Source: Sipunculus nudus (lineage: Eukaryota > Annelida > Sipuncula > Golfingiida > Sipunculidae). Taken from it: a stretch of 64,000 nt of DNA. The translations under genes and the position numbers were made by a program. Under the pieces are notes generated by a model. That model made no database searches, was not told the origin of the DNA, and was given only the letters and a program-made list of their open reading frames with translations. Within the stretch, counting starts at the first letter, position 1. Every line of letters begins with the position of its first letter. The stretch covers positions 49,355,676 to 49,419,675 of the forward strand of contig CM049311.1 in NCBI GenBank assembly GCA_026874595.1, in the 5' to 3' direction. This document shows positions 45,798 through 57,420 of the stretch, piece after piece.

Positions 45798-46285
45798 ATG
45801 CCAAGTGTGTTTGTGTTGTTTTGCGCATTTCCGTGTTTGGCGGGAAAATACCCGTCTGAGGACAAGAAAGCGGACCAGAAAACGCATGACAAGACATGAA
45901 TAATCGATATTTTGTTTGCCTGAAGTCCATGATTAGCATTTTGTCAAATCAATTTAGAATTCCTGAGTGGCCGAAGATTATAAGAGATCAAACAGAAATC
46001 ACAAGAGAATTAATGTTTCTCTTGATCCGTGTAACGGCTTCAGGTTTAACCCCATTTCAAATTATCCCCCGGTTATCTGAAATCGGTTCATTTATCAAAT
46101 ATGTCCATGTAGTATATATATTTATTGAATATCAGGTGAATATTCTGAGGCATATTAAAGCTAGAATATCTGAAGGAGTTATAAATCCAATGTTTAGGAT
46201 AGTCGAACTCATTCAGAAAATCATATATCAAATCTTCAAGAGCATGGGAATCGTTGGAACTACATTATCTAAAATTTTCAAGTAA
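45798..46285 (+). CDS. Candidate small secreted-protein locus, two overlapping ORFs
   Basis: An ATG at 45798 opens a 33-codon frame whose first 16 residues (MPSVFVLFCAFPCLAG) look like a signal peptide, followed by a charged stretch (KYPSEDKKADQKTHDK) and TGA at 45897-45899. The stop overlaps the ATG of a second frame (45896-46285, 129 codons) at ATGA. The second frame encodes predicted amphipathic/hydrophobic helices (e.g. ELMFLLIRVTASGL, VYIFIEYQVNILRHI, IIYQIFKSMGIVG). A TATA-like box lies upstream and AATAAA at 46370. If the two frames belong together, a single-base shift or short intron would give a ~160-residue secreted or membrane-associated protein. No family is recognised. A 129-codon frame is near chance expectation here, so this is tentative. 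Confidence 0.25.
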
Positions 46286-46318
46286 AATACAAAGACGCGG
46301 GTTCAAATCTGATTTTGG

Positions 46319-46338
46319 CGAGCATCGACCCATGCTCG
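46319..46338. repeat. Short hairpin downstream of the candidate ORF
   Basis: CGAGCAT and ATGCTCG pair around a 6-nt loop, 35 bp after the ORF stop and before AATAAA at 46370-46375. It could be a transcript 3' hairpin, or chance. Confidence 0.35.
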
Positions 46339-46668
46339 ACTTTCACTTGAAATATAAGGTGATTTTTAAAATAAAATTAGATACTCGCGAGCTTTTAGGA
46401 GAGCGTTTCGTTTCTGTTACAGGAACTGTATGAGCCCATTAACGAACATCATTGATTATATCATTTTGAACTGGAAAATTATACGCTATGTGATAAACAA
46501 AGCTTCCCCGTTAAGTGGAAGTTGAGAAAGGAAGTTTAATAAAAATTTATTTATATTCCGTCCTGTTTTAGTTCACAGTATCTGGCTGAATTAACGCCAA
46601 TTGATAACAAATTGTTACAGCAGGATTGAACTTTATTTATTTTACAAATTATTTATTTAATTAATACT

Positions 46669-46845
46669 AAGCACTCTCCATGGCTCACTTGGAGGTGTTC
46701 GGAAGTATCTAAAAGTGGAGGAAACCGGAGACACCGGAGAAAACCACCAGCCTTGGACAGGTTACATCATTCCGCACTCATGGCCATGAGCACGGGTCGA
46801 CAGTGGAGTGAGCGGAGCGTTTACCCTTCGAATATCCAGGCCCTT
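46669..46845 (-). repeat. SINE family 1, copy 4
   Basis: Well-preserved body: GCACTCTCCATGGCTCACTT, GGAGGAAACCGGAGACACC, GGAGAAAACCACCAGCC and TTGGACAGG. It ends GAGCGGAGCGTTTACCC, the antisense of the tRNA-like head, whose B box is altered to GAGCACGGGTCGACAG on the plus strand. Flanked by AT-rich DNA. Confidence 0.75.
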
Positions 46846-48075
46846 TAATATTCACGATTTGAATTCTCTTTCCAGAAACCCAAAAGGAAAATTACCAAGA
46901 TTTTCGTACTTTTATTGATTCTCTGCAAACTATTGTAATAATTAATTAACAAGTAATGATGTGTTTTATCCCTACAACAAAACATTGATGTCACGACCGA
47001 AACACTGAAGACTGCATGATTTTTGATAATTTCTATTATTTTTTACCAGGTAATTGGATTTTTATTACTAAATTCTGTTATTCTACTCAACTCGGCGAAC
47101 ATTTCTGAAATAGCTAATAACTTTTCTCTCGTGAAAAGACCATTTATTATTTTTTGGCATCTAATTGGATTTTCAAAAACAGCATTTAATCATACATGTT
47201 TAATGTTAAGTGCTATTAATGTTTCACTTTTTAGGATATCTTAGATGTCAAAGGTAATTAAATTTTACACAGGTCAAATGAAAAGACACAATTGTTATGT
47301 ATGGCATTGATTTGAAATATTATATTTCTCACACGAAACAGTACATGATTTTCTCAGCTGACTGATCGTTTAACGAGCTGAAGATATTGCTAGGTATCTG
47401 TTGTCCGTTGGTCTGGCAGATAACAGATCGTTACAATTAAGGTCTAGCTATTTCCTTTTCAGTAAAAAAGGTTTGTTTATGGTGCCAGACAATTTAAATC
47501 GCGTTGCCTTTGAATCGTTCTCCGTTGCCTGCGATATTGCAACCACACACGTACTTTAACTATACTGTGATGTTCATGATAATATGTATTAGACTTAGAA
47601 TGCAGCGGGTTATGTTGTAACTGTTCTCTTACCGAAGTGATTTACCGCCCATTAAGTAAATGTTCAAAAAAATTGAACCGGCCAACAACAAATTATCATC
47701 AACCCTTCAAGTTTCATTTTTATTCGTTGAAAAAAAATGAGCGACATCCTTGAAATAGATTATTTTTCCACCCTGATTTTACCAACTTTCATCGATATTC
47801 ATTGAAAAAGTCTGCAGGTTTTGTATGTTCGGACTCCGACACAAAATATAAATGCGGCAGTTATCGTATCCAGACACGCCCTTAAATTTAATCTTTCCTC
47901 TCTTAATTTTAGTTATTGTTATTATTTTTACGAATAAATGCTTTATACAGCGCTCAACTGGTACATAATATTATTTTCAATACATGCATTCTGAGGCGCT
48001 TAACAGGAGCAAAAAAGGTATTGAAGAGTAAATGCAATGAATTACATCCACTTAAATTTTTTTATTCAGTTAATT
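46846..48075. other. Intergenic DNA
   Basis: No gene recognised. The 73-codon frame at 47023-47244 is hydrophobic but begins with TTG/ATT-type codons in AT-rich sequence. Confidence 0.45.
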
Positions 48076-48079
48076 AAAA

Positions 48080-49560
48080 TCACTTATATGCCTCAACAAA
48101 TAATTGTGTTTTAAGGATCCTCCTAAATTTCTGAGTGTTCTCAATCTGCCTGATCACTCTTTGAAGATTATTGCAATGTGTTGATTTAATAGTCAACCTA
48201 TATTTCTGAGTGCTCTCAATCTGCCTGATCACTCTTTGAAGATTATTGCAATGTGTTGGGGAAAATACAATGAAACGACGATCTTCAATAGGTCTTAGCT
48301 CATGTCTTTGGCATATATATAACATTACCATCTGTGTTTTACCTTAATGAATAATTAGATTTTCGTTTTACTTGCAACATATTTTGCAAGTATACTGGTG
48401 CTTGTATGTATGGGCATTTATGTACAAAAGTGAGGATTTTAAACAATATATCCTAGACCGAATAGGAAGCCAATGCAAGGATTTCAGTACATCTGTACTG
48501 CTAAAATATTTGTTTCAATTCATCAAAATTTTTGCCCCTTAGTTCTGTATTCTTTGTATTTTATTTATATCTACCTTGGGTTAACCCATGAAGATACCAT
48601 TACAGAAGTCCAGGTAAGAAAGAACTAAACCATATACTAAGTACTTGCATGCCTCGACTGTTATTGGACTACACAGAAGACCTATATTATGTTAATGATA
48701 TGATGCCTGCTGTCACTAAAATATAAATGTTTCCTCAATGTTAAAGTTTCATCAAGAGAGTTACACCAGAGTACGTTATCATCGGCTCTTTCAACAATAT
48801 TTTCATTTACTTCAATACAAGTAGTTTCACATTTGCTTAATTATGTACGGTTTCCAAAAAAAAATATGAACTCGGTCATGGTTGAGTTCATCTGAATTCT
48901 GTTAAAGTCCACCCATTGTTTAATAGTGATTTCTCTAAATCTGCAACCACATAAGGGTCATCCTCTTTGCTATTGACATTGAAAGATTTTCTTAAACCGT
49001 GATCATCGGCATACCCGGACAGTCTTCCTGTATTACAGTCCACAACATCTTGAAGTATACTGGCATATGCAAGATATAGATAGGGCCCTAGACAACTCCC
49101 TTCAGGATCTCCGAATGGCACAGCTCGGACTGATGAATATTTGCCAACTTTCACTTTCATTCCACGTGGTCGAAGGTAACTTTCTATTTATTTAAAAGCC
49201 TTATGTTGCATCCCAAATCTGTTATTTAAAACCCTTATTAAAAATATTATGGTCCACTGTGTCAAAAGCGGCACTGAGATCCAGTTTATAAACTTCAGAT
49301 TGGGTCAGCGTCTCAAATTCTTTAATTTGTTTTACAATCACTGATACGTGGATTGTAGTTTTTGATATTTTAGAGGTTTTTCTTTTTCCCTGATCTTCTC
49401 TATCTTTGAGAGAAAAAAGTCCGCAAATCTGTCAGATAAACCGGGTGATAATGTTCCCTCTTGCTGGGGCATCGGATTTGAAATTGTGCGTCAAAGTCAA
49501 TTTGTATAGTTTCTTTGAGTTTTTCTAACATTCTAACACTTTAATAGCTATTATTTATCT
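48080..49560 (-). pseudogene. Degenerate non-LTR (CR1/L2-like) ORF2 fragment
   Basis: Reading the minus strand downward: motif A LDLSAAFDTVDHN (about 49255-49290), stops and a frame change, then an ATG frame 48888-49160. That frame has DPEGSCLGPYLYLAY (motif B; the usual P-Q-G reads P-E-G) and GYADDHG, the catalytic YADD at about 49002-49013. Beyond 48890 come SYLDFCNGIF (about 48620), LKSLHWLPIRSRI (about 48470) and the family's C-terminal tail at 48080-48331 (RRFIVF, NLQRVIRQIENTQKFR, LKTQLF). A 75-bp tandem duplication (48128 and 48203) doubles the LQRVIRQIE segment. The order matches LINE ORF2; the endonuclease domain and 5' end are missing. Numerous stops make it a fossil. Confidence 0.82.
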
Positions 49561-51880
49561 TTTATTAAGCTGTAAATGGCCAGCATACACATTTTTCCAG
49601 GTTTCCGATGATTCGTTTTGTCTCCAACATATTTCTAATAGTCTAACTGCTCTTAAAGGTTTATTTGATTCTTAACTGTACCAGGAAACAGAGGACGTTT
49701 TTAGATCACTTTTGTTTTTCTTTTTGCCGGGTTATCTTAAATGTCCACAATCCTCTTGAATATTCAAAAGCTCGATGATTTGGGACATGAAACCTCCAGT
49801 ATTGCCTTTACTATGTTCAACTTGTCGATAAAGTTCACGAGAAGGATTCTATTAGGCCTTCGGGTAGTCGCTTCTGATCTAATTAGTTGCTTGCTTGTCG
49901 AAAATCTACGATTTCGGCAAGCATGTTTGTCAGTTCCGTATGTCTGTTTGTTGCTTGCCGGAATCTTCGGTTTCGGAAAGCATGTTGGTCAGTAGTCCGT
50001 CTGATTGTGTCTATCCTACAGGGCACAGTTTAGCAGCAATCGCTTTCAAACTTACACAGTTGATGGGCAATCAAAAGTTACATGAGCCTATTGTTTTTGG
50101 TCAATATAGGTCGAGGTCAAGGTCATTTAAATTTCTCAAAATATTTTTTCTTCATATCTTTGTCATTATTAGTCGTATCTACTTAAACTATTACCCTTTT
50201 TCTTTGCCATTCCAAGGCCTTTCTTTTGGTGTGTGACTGCCTCAATTCTGCTGTAAACATGTAAAACCATAACTATTACGAAAATCCACATAATATTTAA
50301 CATATAAAAAATTAAATACACTTGTGAGCGAAAAAGACCGGGTGGTGATACAAATCTTGTTGAAATAATTGTACAGTCTAAAAAATCCCCGTCGACACGA
50401 CAACTGCGAGACAACCGGAAGTGTTTGTTACCAGGAAATCCATGTTTTGCATTGAACACCAACCGCTGTGTATTCGCAAGACCCATATAAACCAGTAAGA
50501 CTACTGGGGTGGTCGTCAAGACGAGTGTCACTCTGCCAACCTGTTCAGAATCAAGATCAATAAGTTAAAGCCTAGGTGTATACCATTGTCATAACATAAT
50601 AGAGGAAATAACCGATTTTAAATGTTCATTGATTCTTTTGGCGTGCTAGATTTTGTACTGAAATTGACACAAGCCACACGTACATAGTATATTTTAACAG
50701 TCTCTAAAGGTACTTGAAATACATATTGGAATTATATATAATGATATATTTGGTTGAATAAAATACGTGTTCACTGAAAGAGCACTGAAATTTGCGGGAC
50801 CAATAGGCAATTTGCAGGGGGCGTCAATATGGGGGGGGGGGGTACATGTCACCCCTACCCAACTTTATTCAGACAATAATATTTATACATTGCAAATGAT
50901 GTATATTAATAATTAGAATTCTAGACATTTGTTCAATTTATGAGTTTAACATGAATTATTATATCTATACCTGGTTTAGAATTAACTAACACTTGAAACA
51001 GTATTTTTTTTCTAAAACCTTATACTTAATCGTAATATATTTAAAATGTGATTTATTAAATATATTTGAAATGTGTCGGACGCTAACGTTATACACACAT
51101 AAATACAATATTTGTGTGTGTGTTTGCGAGTCATCCCCCACATCCTGGATGATAAATTGACGCCACTAGCAATTTGGATATCAGAGGATGTTGGTCCCAG
51201 TAACAAAATTTTCACCGTGTTAATAATAGCATAGCTCGATATGCTTTAAATATAGCATTAACCTATAAATCTGGATACAGCACAAATAAAGGTGCTTAGA
51301 AACCAGGGGGGATGGTACCATCAGATTTTTACCCCATTAAAGCGTCAGACTATATTAAAGGAAGCGTAATCAGGAACTAATTTGGATATCAAGGAGGAAT
51401 TTTTCCGTGCAACGTCTTAAACTAGTTCTGTGACCCAGAACCGGCACCACTCAATTCACCTCGGCTTGGCTAGCGTTGGCTCAGACAAATTGCGTTGATA
51501 ATAATCCATTTAGGAGACGAAAAAATGAAATTCAGGCTTCGTATTGTTATAAAGTAGTGGCTAATCTTTGACCCTTTTCAGGACAGGGACAGTCAACAGA
51601 AAAAATTGTTATCGGATCACCATATCAAACACACACGCACGCCCATTCATGAAGTAACGCAAAAGTACAGCGACTGTTAAAACAGAACTTGATTCTGGTC
51701 AGTTTTAGATATAACTGAGCTTATAAGAATAATTTTTCTTATCATGCCATTTTTTGCCATGTTTTTAATCTGTTTTCATCGTTGGCACACCAATATTGTA
51801 GCATTTTGCTGTTTGACATGTGTATTTACCTTTATATACCTTCAACTGTGAATTTATTTAACAAGATAAATATTAATCTT
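49561..51880. other. Intergenic DNA with dispersed repeat family 5, copy 1
   Basis: From about 50800 to 51190 the sequence (GGGGGCGTCAATATG, G12 at 50831-50842, TACATGTCACCCC, TATTAATAATTAGAAT, ACCTGGTTTAGAAT, GGATGATAAATTGACGCC) resembles 63520-63880. A minus-strand 120-codon frame (50169-50531) has a hydrophobic start, two cysteines and a late hydrophobic segment. It begins at GTG and has no family match, so an exon is possible but unsupported. Confidence 0.5.
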
Positions 51881-51885
51881 GGGCA

Positions 51886-52060
51886 AATGAGAGCATGGTA
51901 TCGCATTGTGCATCCAGCTCACATTTTAGACATGCGACACCCGCCCTCGTTGATCTGATAACACCGTTTCTGGCACAGGGCCAAGAATTTGACCAACGAG
52001 AGCGGTTGTCGCGTGTTTTAATTTTAGCTGGACTGACAATGCATTGCCATGCTCTCATTG
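51886..52060. mobile_element. Foldback element (~75-bp inverted arms)
   Basis: The left arm from AATGAGAGCATGGTATCGC (51886) and the reverse complement of the right arm ending CCATGCTCTCATT (52047-52059) match over about 75 bp. Shared blocks are GAGAGCATGG, GCATTGT, CCAGCT, GCGACA and CCTCGTTG-like. The centre is only ~25 bp. The whole ~175 bp can form a long imperfect hairpin. Typical of a small foldback MITE. Two opposed open frames (51873-52091, 51895-52191) are consequences of the symmetry. Confidence 0.8.
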
Positions 52061-54318
52061 GTCTGATTACAAGTTTTTGCTCTGTGCGCACCCTTGTGTC
52101 CAGTTCCAGAGAACCTTTCTATACAAAGCAGGGATTACACGAAAAGCGATCAGGATACACTTCAGTGTATAACCGCCGCGTGAGGCGTTAATTAAATAGG
52201 ACTACGTATATAACCAAATTATGTACGGGATGTCATCATCTTATAACACTATTAACTGTAGGCCTACCACACTCGCAAACTGGATAAGCGTCACACCTGT
52301 TTTATATATACTTCCAGTAAAACCTGTTTTTTTATTCTCAAATTAATTTTTACCAACTGTCTTACATCAGATTTCCTTAAATATAAAATATTGAAAATTC
52401 AAACATTGATATACAGGCATATCTTTTTACCTATATGCATCGTACATATATGCAGGTGACAAATTTGCAACTCTAAAGCAATTAATGTTCGTATTCGATA
52501 TAAAGTTTATTATTACTAGCTTATAAGAGTTTACCCTGACTTATATTCATATTTATGAATTTAATGCATGGCACTTAAACAAGCAAAGAGCAGCATTATT
52601 TGACATGTCAATTTGACAAAATGTCCGTAGTCCGTGCCACTACCCTCAGTTCCTCACCAAAAATTTCCTTGTTCGCAAATGAACTATGAGAAATGTCTGG
52701 CCTATTCTGAGACTGTATCAGACTGTAAGGATTAATCAACATAATCATTCAGCCCGGGTACGTCTGACTTGCAGTTAATCACAATACTAAGATTTCCCCT
52801 TTTGTATTCACATTGGCGATAGTTGATATATGGTTCATCTTTAATAGAAGTATTCATGTTACATCTTATTCAAGTATGAGCTGATGAGTTTTATACATGT
52901 TCCAAACTCTTCAGGAAGGATTACGGTTGAAATGTTTGGTATCCATTGTACCGTTATCTTCCGAATAGAAGTCAGAGGAACGCCCCGTGTAGACCGCGTC
53001 CCAGCCGCTAATTAAGTAGAATACTAGTATGTAAATGATGTTATCAATAAGGCCAAAAAAAAAGGTTTGGTTATCAGGCACCGCTCGGGTCAACTTTTAT
53101 AAATTTTTAGTTCGATTTTCAAAAGAAATTTACCGATTTGGCCCCAGCCACATGGACGCTTGTTTTTGTTTGCGGGTGATAATGAGCGGTTTTGACTTAA
53201 ATGCGTGCATGAACGCGTTAACGCATGTTTCCGGTGTTTACGCTAAAACATAACCAACCCTGCACGCAAGCGTGTACGCGTTTTAATAACAACCGAACGA
53301 AAAGTTTTAATAATAATTATAATTATTATATCGCCCTTCCTCACTGATTTATAAAAAAAGTGCCTTAGAACACAACCTATTTTTTTGTCCTAGTCAATCG
53401 ATTTTTCCGAGGCATGATCTCTGCACATTCTTCCCAGATAAAACATTCGAGATTCTCTGCTCGGGAGTGATTAGATCTCATGAACTATATTGTATAAAAA
53501 ATGAATTTTCGTTATTCATCTTTTATAAGAACACTCCAACAATATAAATATATTCCTGATATAACGAACTGATATATGGCTCGAAGCACTTACAAGGAAA
53601 CATAAAGAGGCTACAGAGACTGCACACTTTCTAGTAATAAAACCGATTGATAAGGAAAACTTTGTATTATTAATTTTCTCAGCGATTCAGGAATCAACGA
53701 TGCCCATAATAGTGGTTGACTTTGACCCTAAGCAACATAATACATTGAACCAAAAAGACGAATATAATTTCAACTTTTATGGAATTCAGACTACATCCCT
53801 TTCAATTAACAACTTGATTAACTTTTATTGTTTTGAGGTTTCCAAAGGGTAATAGCTCATTGTGATACCCTTGCTGTGAAATCAAAGACAAATTAGCGGC
53901 CTTCCGCTTTTATATTGCTAATTCATTAAGCCCTGCCTAGAGCCAATTATTTATTAAAGAGGGCCGTTCAATTGTAATTGTACAAAACGAAAAACCAGCC
54001 TTCTTCATAATGAGGTGTAAATTAAAGCTTGTTAATGTCTAAGACGCCCTTTGATAAAAAAAACTGACGTAGATGACACTCTCAGTAAGTGACAATTAAT
54101 TAACGGGGCAGTTGTGGAAATGGTTAATTTTTTGTAATACCCACACGACTTTGAAGGTGGCAAAGTTTCACACAATCTAACTTTGTCTCGTGAATAGCAT
54201 TAGCCAGTTTATTGGATAAAAAACTCACTATGACATGAGATTTCTTTCGAACATTAAATGTTTATAACTATCAATCTGTTTATATGATATGTATATTCAT
54301 ATCGATGTATATATCTAT
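52061..54318. other. Intergenic DNA
   Basis: AT-rich. The frame 53035-53253 and its antisense partner have no family features. No RNA gene is seen. Confidence 0.45.
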
Positions 54319-55075
54319 TGTTACAGGTGCTCTTTTTATTGTGTGACGCGGGTCGACGTGAGTCGTGTTGCAGCGCCCTCGCCGGGCCGCTTGTTACATT
54401 CTCCGTTTAATCCGTACTGGTTGAACTCTCGTGGTCATGCTAGCTTGGGGCTTTCTCGCCTGAACGATCCGGGTCGTGAGTCACGTGTGGACCTTGGTAT
54501 GTAGAGACACGGCGATGATCTTCTAGATGATTCCTGTAACGCGTGTTTACTGTGTATAATGTTAGATCCTTTAGACTGTTCGACAAGTGGAAAATTCTCG
54601 GCTTGGGGCAAGAAATTATAAACAGGGGGTTGTGTTTTATTGAAGATTCCAGCGGACATAGACGTGTTTATGTCAGTTTGTGGGACCTGTCCGATTATTC
54701 AGTAATTTCAGGGATTCTAGTATTACTTACTGAAATTTAATGCTGCCTCAAGTTTACTTTCTGGATTGTTACAAGAGCTTTACATTTTACTGTTATTCTC
54801 CGAGAGTATACAATTTAAAGAACTTGTCGCTTTCGCAGTGATGGTATCCAGGTACTGTGAACTTTGTTTATTAGGCTGTGTGATTATGTGAACTGTAATG
54901 TTAGGGTTGTTTTAAGAATAAATTATACTTATTTGTTAACAAAAAAACACTGACTTCGTTATTCATTCCCTAGACATTTCACGCTGCCTAGTGTTACAGA
55001 ATCTGATTTTTTTTATCTCCATTACAAAATGTGTGTTCATCACGCATACGTGATCTGTTATTATAAGGTTACTAT
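54319..55075 (+). mobile_element. Solo LTR, family L, copy F
   Basis: Begins TGTTACAGGTGCTCTTTTTA, the same terminus as the LTR next to the polypurine tract. It carries TATAAAC at ~54617, AATAAATTATACTT at ~54917 and CACGCTGCCTAGTGTTACAG at ~54981, and ends in a degraded terminus (AAGGTTACTATC instead of GGTTCCGTAACA). CTAT occurs on both sides and could be a 4-bp target duplication. No internal sequence follows. Frames at 54289-54504 and 54543-54740 are LTR sequence. Confidence 0.85.
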
Positions 55076-56960
55076 CTAGTTCGCAATAAATTAATTATCT
55101 CTGGATAAATTTGTGCAACTCTCTAAATGATTGTTATTACAAGTTGTTTATGAATTATATATATTATCTGTTAATTAAATGAAAATATTTCTTGGCTTTC
55201 TCCGTCATTACTTAAAGATAAAAAGATGGATCGCCACAGACCATTCATATATATTAAGACCTGGTATACGGTAAGTTTCACCATTACATAGCATTTTAAT
55301 CATACGATAAGATTCCTTATATTCCTATCGCAATACAGACAGGTTATTGCCAAATATAACCGTTCCGAATCACATATTAATATTTCATCTTCAGTTTATA
55401 TTTTAATTTACAAACGAGGACGTGTCGTCTGGTAGTATACAACTATACAAATTCCATTTTGGTTATAACGCATATAAAATTGACAAGTTAAATAGAAGCA
55501 AAATACCGAATATAAAGGTCTGACCACAATCTTTATCAGGATCTTGATCACACCTTGGTAAGAAATAAATCAGCACTTACTCCATAACTGCATCATAGGT
55601 CAGCTCTGCCTCCTATAACAAAGGCGGCTTGATTACTTCAATCCTGGGCAAAGTCCCCCGTTCGGGAATTTATACGTGAAAATTACCTGATACTAGTGAA
55701 ACACCGCGATCAAGATTACGTCCACAGTTAACTGTTTTTTTTCCTAAGGTGTTCCCCTTTCATCTAAAAGAACCTCATTGGAATCTATTCATACCTTATA
55801 GAGTAAAGTTGTTTACATATAAATCAGCGGCGATAAAACATATTTCCTGGCTTGGGAATATACAAGTGCAGGTGTCTTACACCTTGTGACAGAGATATGT
55901 GTGACTGTTTGGTCATTTGTAGGTATTGTCGAAAGAGAGGATAATTAAATAAGAATCATTCAAAGATTTATAGACTTGAGCGTAGATTGTTATTTTGGCA
56001 CGTTGGTACCCCGTGGTAACCAGATATAATTCACAATAGATGACGGATTTAAACAAAACAGAATCACCACGTCGGCTTCAGAATTATATTTCACCTATCT
56101 TTATGTCACATTAATGAAAATGCAAATAAAAAAATTAGAACCTACTGAACATTACCGGATGCGTCAGGTAGTTTTGGGAAAAAATAACATTTTTATTAAC
56201 GATATATCCAGTAATATGGGCCATCAAATAAAGCACTTATAATTTACTGGTAAGTGCTTAATGAAGGGACATTCTTGACATTCGCTGATTATAGATTTAT
56301 ATTGTCATAAAGATTTACAGCGGGGTAACGTAAATGTAACGTAAACCTCTCAACAACAAGCAGGCCAAGAGAATTATGTACGTTTTCTTTTGTTGGACAG
56401 CAATTTCCCTCCTTATGGATCATAAATAAAGAAATAGGTCCACGAATCATTGTCAAATATAAACTGTCATATCAACTAATGGGCGGTCGGAGTTTATTAC
56501 CGTCCAGTGGGAGAAAAAAACCAACATTCTCTGCAGCTTCATTAAATTTGCACTATAATAAATTGTGCTGTATGGTTTCGACTCGTTCGCAACATGTCCA
56601 GCTGAAATTAATTGTTGTCTTCAGTAATTGGACTTTTTCTTGTTTTTATATCTGTAGTTGAGTAAGGGTATATAACTAGAAAAGCATAAGATTTAAAAAA
56701 ACATTTCACGTTTGTAATATTTAAATTAATTAGTATAGGTATATTTAGATATGCCTTCATGGATTCTTGGGTTTTCTATACTGGTATGAAATTAGGCCTC
56801 AAACCTGATTGATCTCCGTTCTCGATTCGTAGAAATTTCAATTGACCTAACCACCACAGCCCTTATGCTTCGCCCTTTTAACCTTATTATGCTTATGAGC
56901 CCCAAAACCGCTCCTACATAGAAGGACTTCCTTGCCCATGGATGCGGGAGCTGTTTACAA
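55076..56960. other. AT-rich intergenic DNA
   Basis: No gene, RNA or element recognised. Confidence 0.45.
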
Positions 56961-57420
56961 GACAACAGTGACGTCACAAAGGTTGATGACGTATCACGTC
57001 TGATTGACTGACGTCATCAGCTGGAATTGCTCTATCTCTGTTCTCTGGTGATGAATATATCGCTGTCATTGTGAAGTGTCTTGTCATATTTTGGATTATT
57101 AGTCTCATACGAATTACGTGCCAGGTAAGACTGTAATACACTCGACAGTCGGCGGAATGGCTTCTGCAACTTTTTACACTGTCTCCTTTGTATGACATTA
57201 TCCCCGAAAACATGCCGGCACGGGTGCTGGTACAGACTACATGTGTCCTGTTTGGGAGAGTCGCCTAAATTATATGCAAGTTTTGCGCTAGTCGGATGAT
57301 TGACTGTTCACATTACCAATGGTTATTTGATTGGTTGCCGCTGCTGCTCTGTATATGCTTAATTATTCATTGAATGAATATGCGATAAAGGTCACATAGA
57401 GTTCATGGATAGGTCAATTT
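56960..57420. promoter_or_regulatory. Candidate regulatory cluster: CRE sites and homeodomain-type palindrome
   Basis: Perfect CRE/ATF palindromes TGACGTCA stand at 56969-56976 and 57009-57016, with a half-site TGACGTA between them and a TCACGTC just after. About 350 bp on, TTAATTATTCATTGAATGAA includes a perfect palindrome ATTCATT-G-AATGAAT (57365-57379). ATTGATTGG-like and GATAAAGGTCACA motifs flank it. Two exact 8-mers within 48 bp are unlikely by chance in AT-rich, CpG-poor DNA. The target gene would lie outside this window. Function is inference only. Confidence 0.35.

Noticed and set aside
50169-50531. 120-codon minus-strand ORF resembling a signal peptide plus membrane segment
   Set aside because: It starts at GTG, no family is recognised, and candidate splice sites are weak. 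Kept only as a note.
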